Source: Rhodothermaceae bacterium
GTDB lineage: Bacteria > Bacteroidota > Rhodothermia > Rhodothermales > JAHEMB01
Reading direction: 5' to 3'
DNA length: 7,476 bases
NCBI GenBank assembly: GCA_024643915.1
Contig: JAHEMB010000150.1
Span: forward strand, 1 to 7,476
Positions 6,652-7,476 of this stretch are shown here, piece after piece; position 1 is the stretch's first letter; each line of letters starts with the position of its first letter. The notes below the pieces were generated by a model. The model was not told the DNA's origin. It made no database searches and saw nothing but the letters and a program-made list of their open reading frames with translations. Made by a program: the position numbers and the translations under genes.

Positions 6652-7476
6652 CCCTCGACGAATGGGAAAGCCGCGCCCGATTCTTCACGTATCGTGGCCA
6701 CCGCATCGCCTACTGGGACGAGGGCGTGGGCGAGGTGCTGTTGTGTCTCCACGGCTTCCCTACTGCATCGTGGGACTGGCACCGCCTCTGGCCCGACCTG
6801 ACGCGCCGCTTCCGCGTCGTCGCCGCCGACTTCATCGGCTTCGGCTTCTCCGACAAGCCGCAGCGCCACGCCTATTCCCTCTTCGATCAGGCCGACCTCA
6901 TCGAGCGCCTGCTGCAGCATCTTGGCATCAACGCTGTTCACCTCCTGGCCCACGATTACGGAGACACGGTGGCGCAAGAGTTGTTGGCCCGGCGGCTTGA
7001 TGCGAAGGACACACCCTACGAGATTCGCACGGCCTGCCTGCTCAACGGCGGCCTTTTCCCTGAGGCTATTCACGCGCGCACTATCCAGAAGCTGCTCGCC
7101 GGTCCACTCGGCGTGCTGGTGGCACGGCTGGTTTCGGAGGGGCGATTCAAGCGCAACTTCAGCGCCGTCTTTGGGCCGGCGACGCAGCCGTCGGAGGACG
7201 AATTACGGGATTTCTGGCGGCTCGTGCGCAACAAAAACGGCCTGCATGTGGCCCACAGGATCAGCCGGTATCAGGAGGAGCGCCGCCGCAACCGCGCCCG
7301 ATGGGTAGGCGCGTTGAAACGAACGCCGGTGCCGTTGCGTTTTCTCTGCGGCCCGGCGGACCCCGTCTCCGGCGCAGCGATGGCGACCCACTTTCGCGAA
7401 TTCGTTCCTGCGCCCGACGTGATCCTCCTCGACGGCATCGGACACTACCCACAGGTGGAGGCGCCGGCCCGCGTCC
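6648..7476 (+). CDS. Alpha/beta hydrolase resembling MEST/PEG1 (runs off the right edge)
   Basis: The first 276 residues are present; the C-terminal end lies outside. The start ATG at 6648 overlaps the previous stop by four bases, with no separate Shine-Dalgarno, so translation is probably coupled. Alpha/beta-hydrolase landmarks are complete: oxyanion-hole HGFP at 35-38, nucleophile elbow HDYGD with Asp103 as nucleophile, acid Asp238 (GPADP) and base His266 (GHYPQVE). An Asp nucleophile is the hallmark of the epoxide hydrolase / haloalkane dehalogenase branch. The strings HGFPTASWDW, FIGFGFSDKP (62-71), HDYGDTVAQELL (102-113), NGGLFPE (133-139), FGPATQPSEDEL (175-186), RWVGAL (218-223) and GHYPQ closely match animal MEST (PEG1) as I recall it, and these places are MEST-specific beyond the general fold. 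Expected role: hydrolysis of an epoxide, halide or ester; substrate unknown. The cytosolic N-terminus has no signal peptide, unlike the membrane-bound animal protein. Confidence 0.87.
   Translation, partial: MTLDEWESRARFFTYRGHRIAYWDEGVGEVLLCLHGFPTASWDWHRLWPDLTRRFRVVAADFIGFGFSDKPQRHAYSLFDQADLIERLLQHLGINAVHLLAHDYGDTVAQELLARRLDAKDTPYEIRTACLLNGGLFPEAIHARTIQKLLAGPLGVLVARLVSEGRFKRNFSAVFGPATQPSEDELRDFWRLVRNKNGLHVAHRISRYQEERRRNRARWVGALKRTPVPLRFLCGPADPVSGAAMATHFREFVPAPDVILLDGIGHYPQVEAPARV

Noticed and set aside
4178..7476. Long-chain olefin (OleABCD) biosynthesis locus, because an OleD-like SDR and an OleB-like Asp-nucleophile hydrolase are present
   Set aside because: No thiolase OleA or AMP-ligase OleC is visible, the middle gene is an ATP-grasp-SET fusion, and the hydrolase has MEST-type rather than OleB-type motifs as far as I can judge.

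Overview
This window is GC-rich bacterial chromosomal DNA with no RNA genes, CRISPR arrays or insertion sequences visible. The origin is most likely a Rhodothermota/Bacteroidota-type bacterium. The basis is a secreted-type two-component regulator propeller protein at the left edge (a family abundant in that group), high GC, and SWIM, DoxX and extended-SDR homologues of the kind seen there. This assignment is inferred from a few proteins and no marker gene is present.

Left part (1-2234). A minus-strand regulator propeller gene runs off the left edge; its start (555), Shine-Dalgarno and a plausible sigma70-like promoter lie in or next to an AT-rich spacer (556-739). Next come two gene remnants joined head to head: the C-terminal end of an FRG-domain protein on the minus strand (740-967) and the C-terminal part of a DoxX-family membrane protein on the plus strand (973-1332). 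Each has lost its 5' portion exactly where they meet, which looks like one deletion (or an assembly join) across a divergent gene pair. A convergent minus-strand VOC/glyoxalase-like gene (1365-2234) follows.

Middle (2329-4177). A minus-strand SWIM zinc-finger protein of 585 residues lies upstream of and codirectional with the glyoxalase-like gene. A 91-bp divergent spacer with an 8-bp inverted repeat and an 8-bp direct repeat separates it from the plus-strand operon.

Right part (4178-7476). Three plus-strand genes are joined by 4-bp ATGA stop/start overlaps: an extended SDR of the NAD-dependent epimerase / 3-beta-hydroxysteroid dehydrogenase type, a protein fusing a D-Ala-D-Ala-ligase-like ATP-grasp enzyme to a SET lysine-methyltransferase domain with a complete post-SET zinc cluster, and an alpha/beta hydrolase resembling the animal MEST/PEG1 protein, cut by the right edge. 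The tight coupling suggests a shared pathway. No substrate can be read from the sequence. The ATP-grasp-SET fusion within this operon is the strongest candidate for something undescribed.
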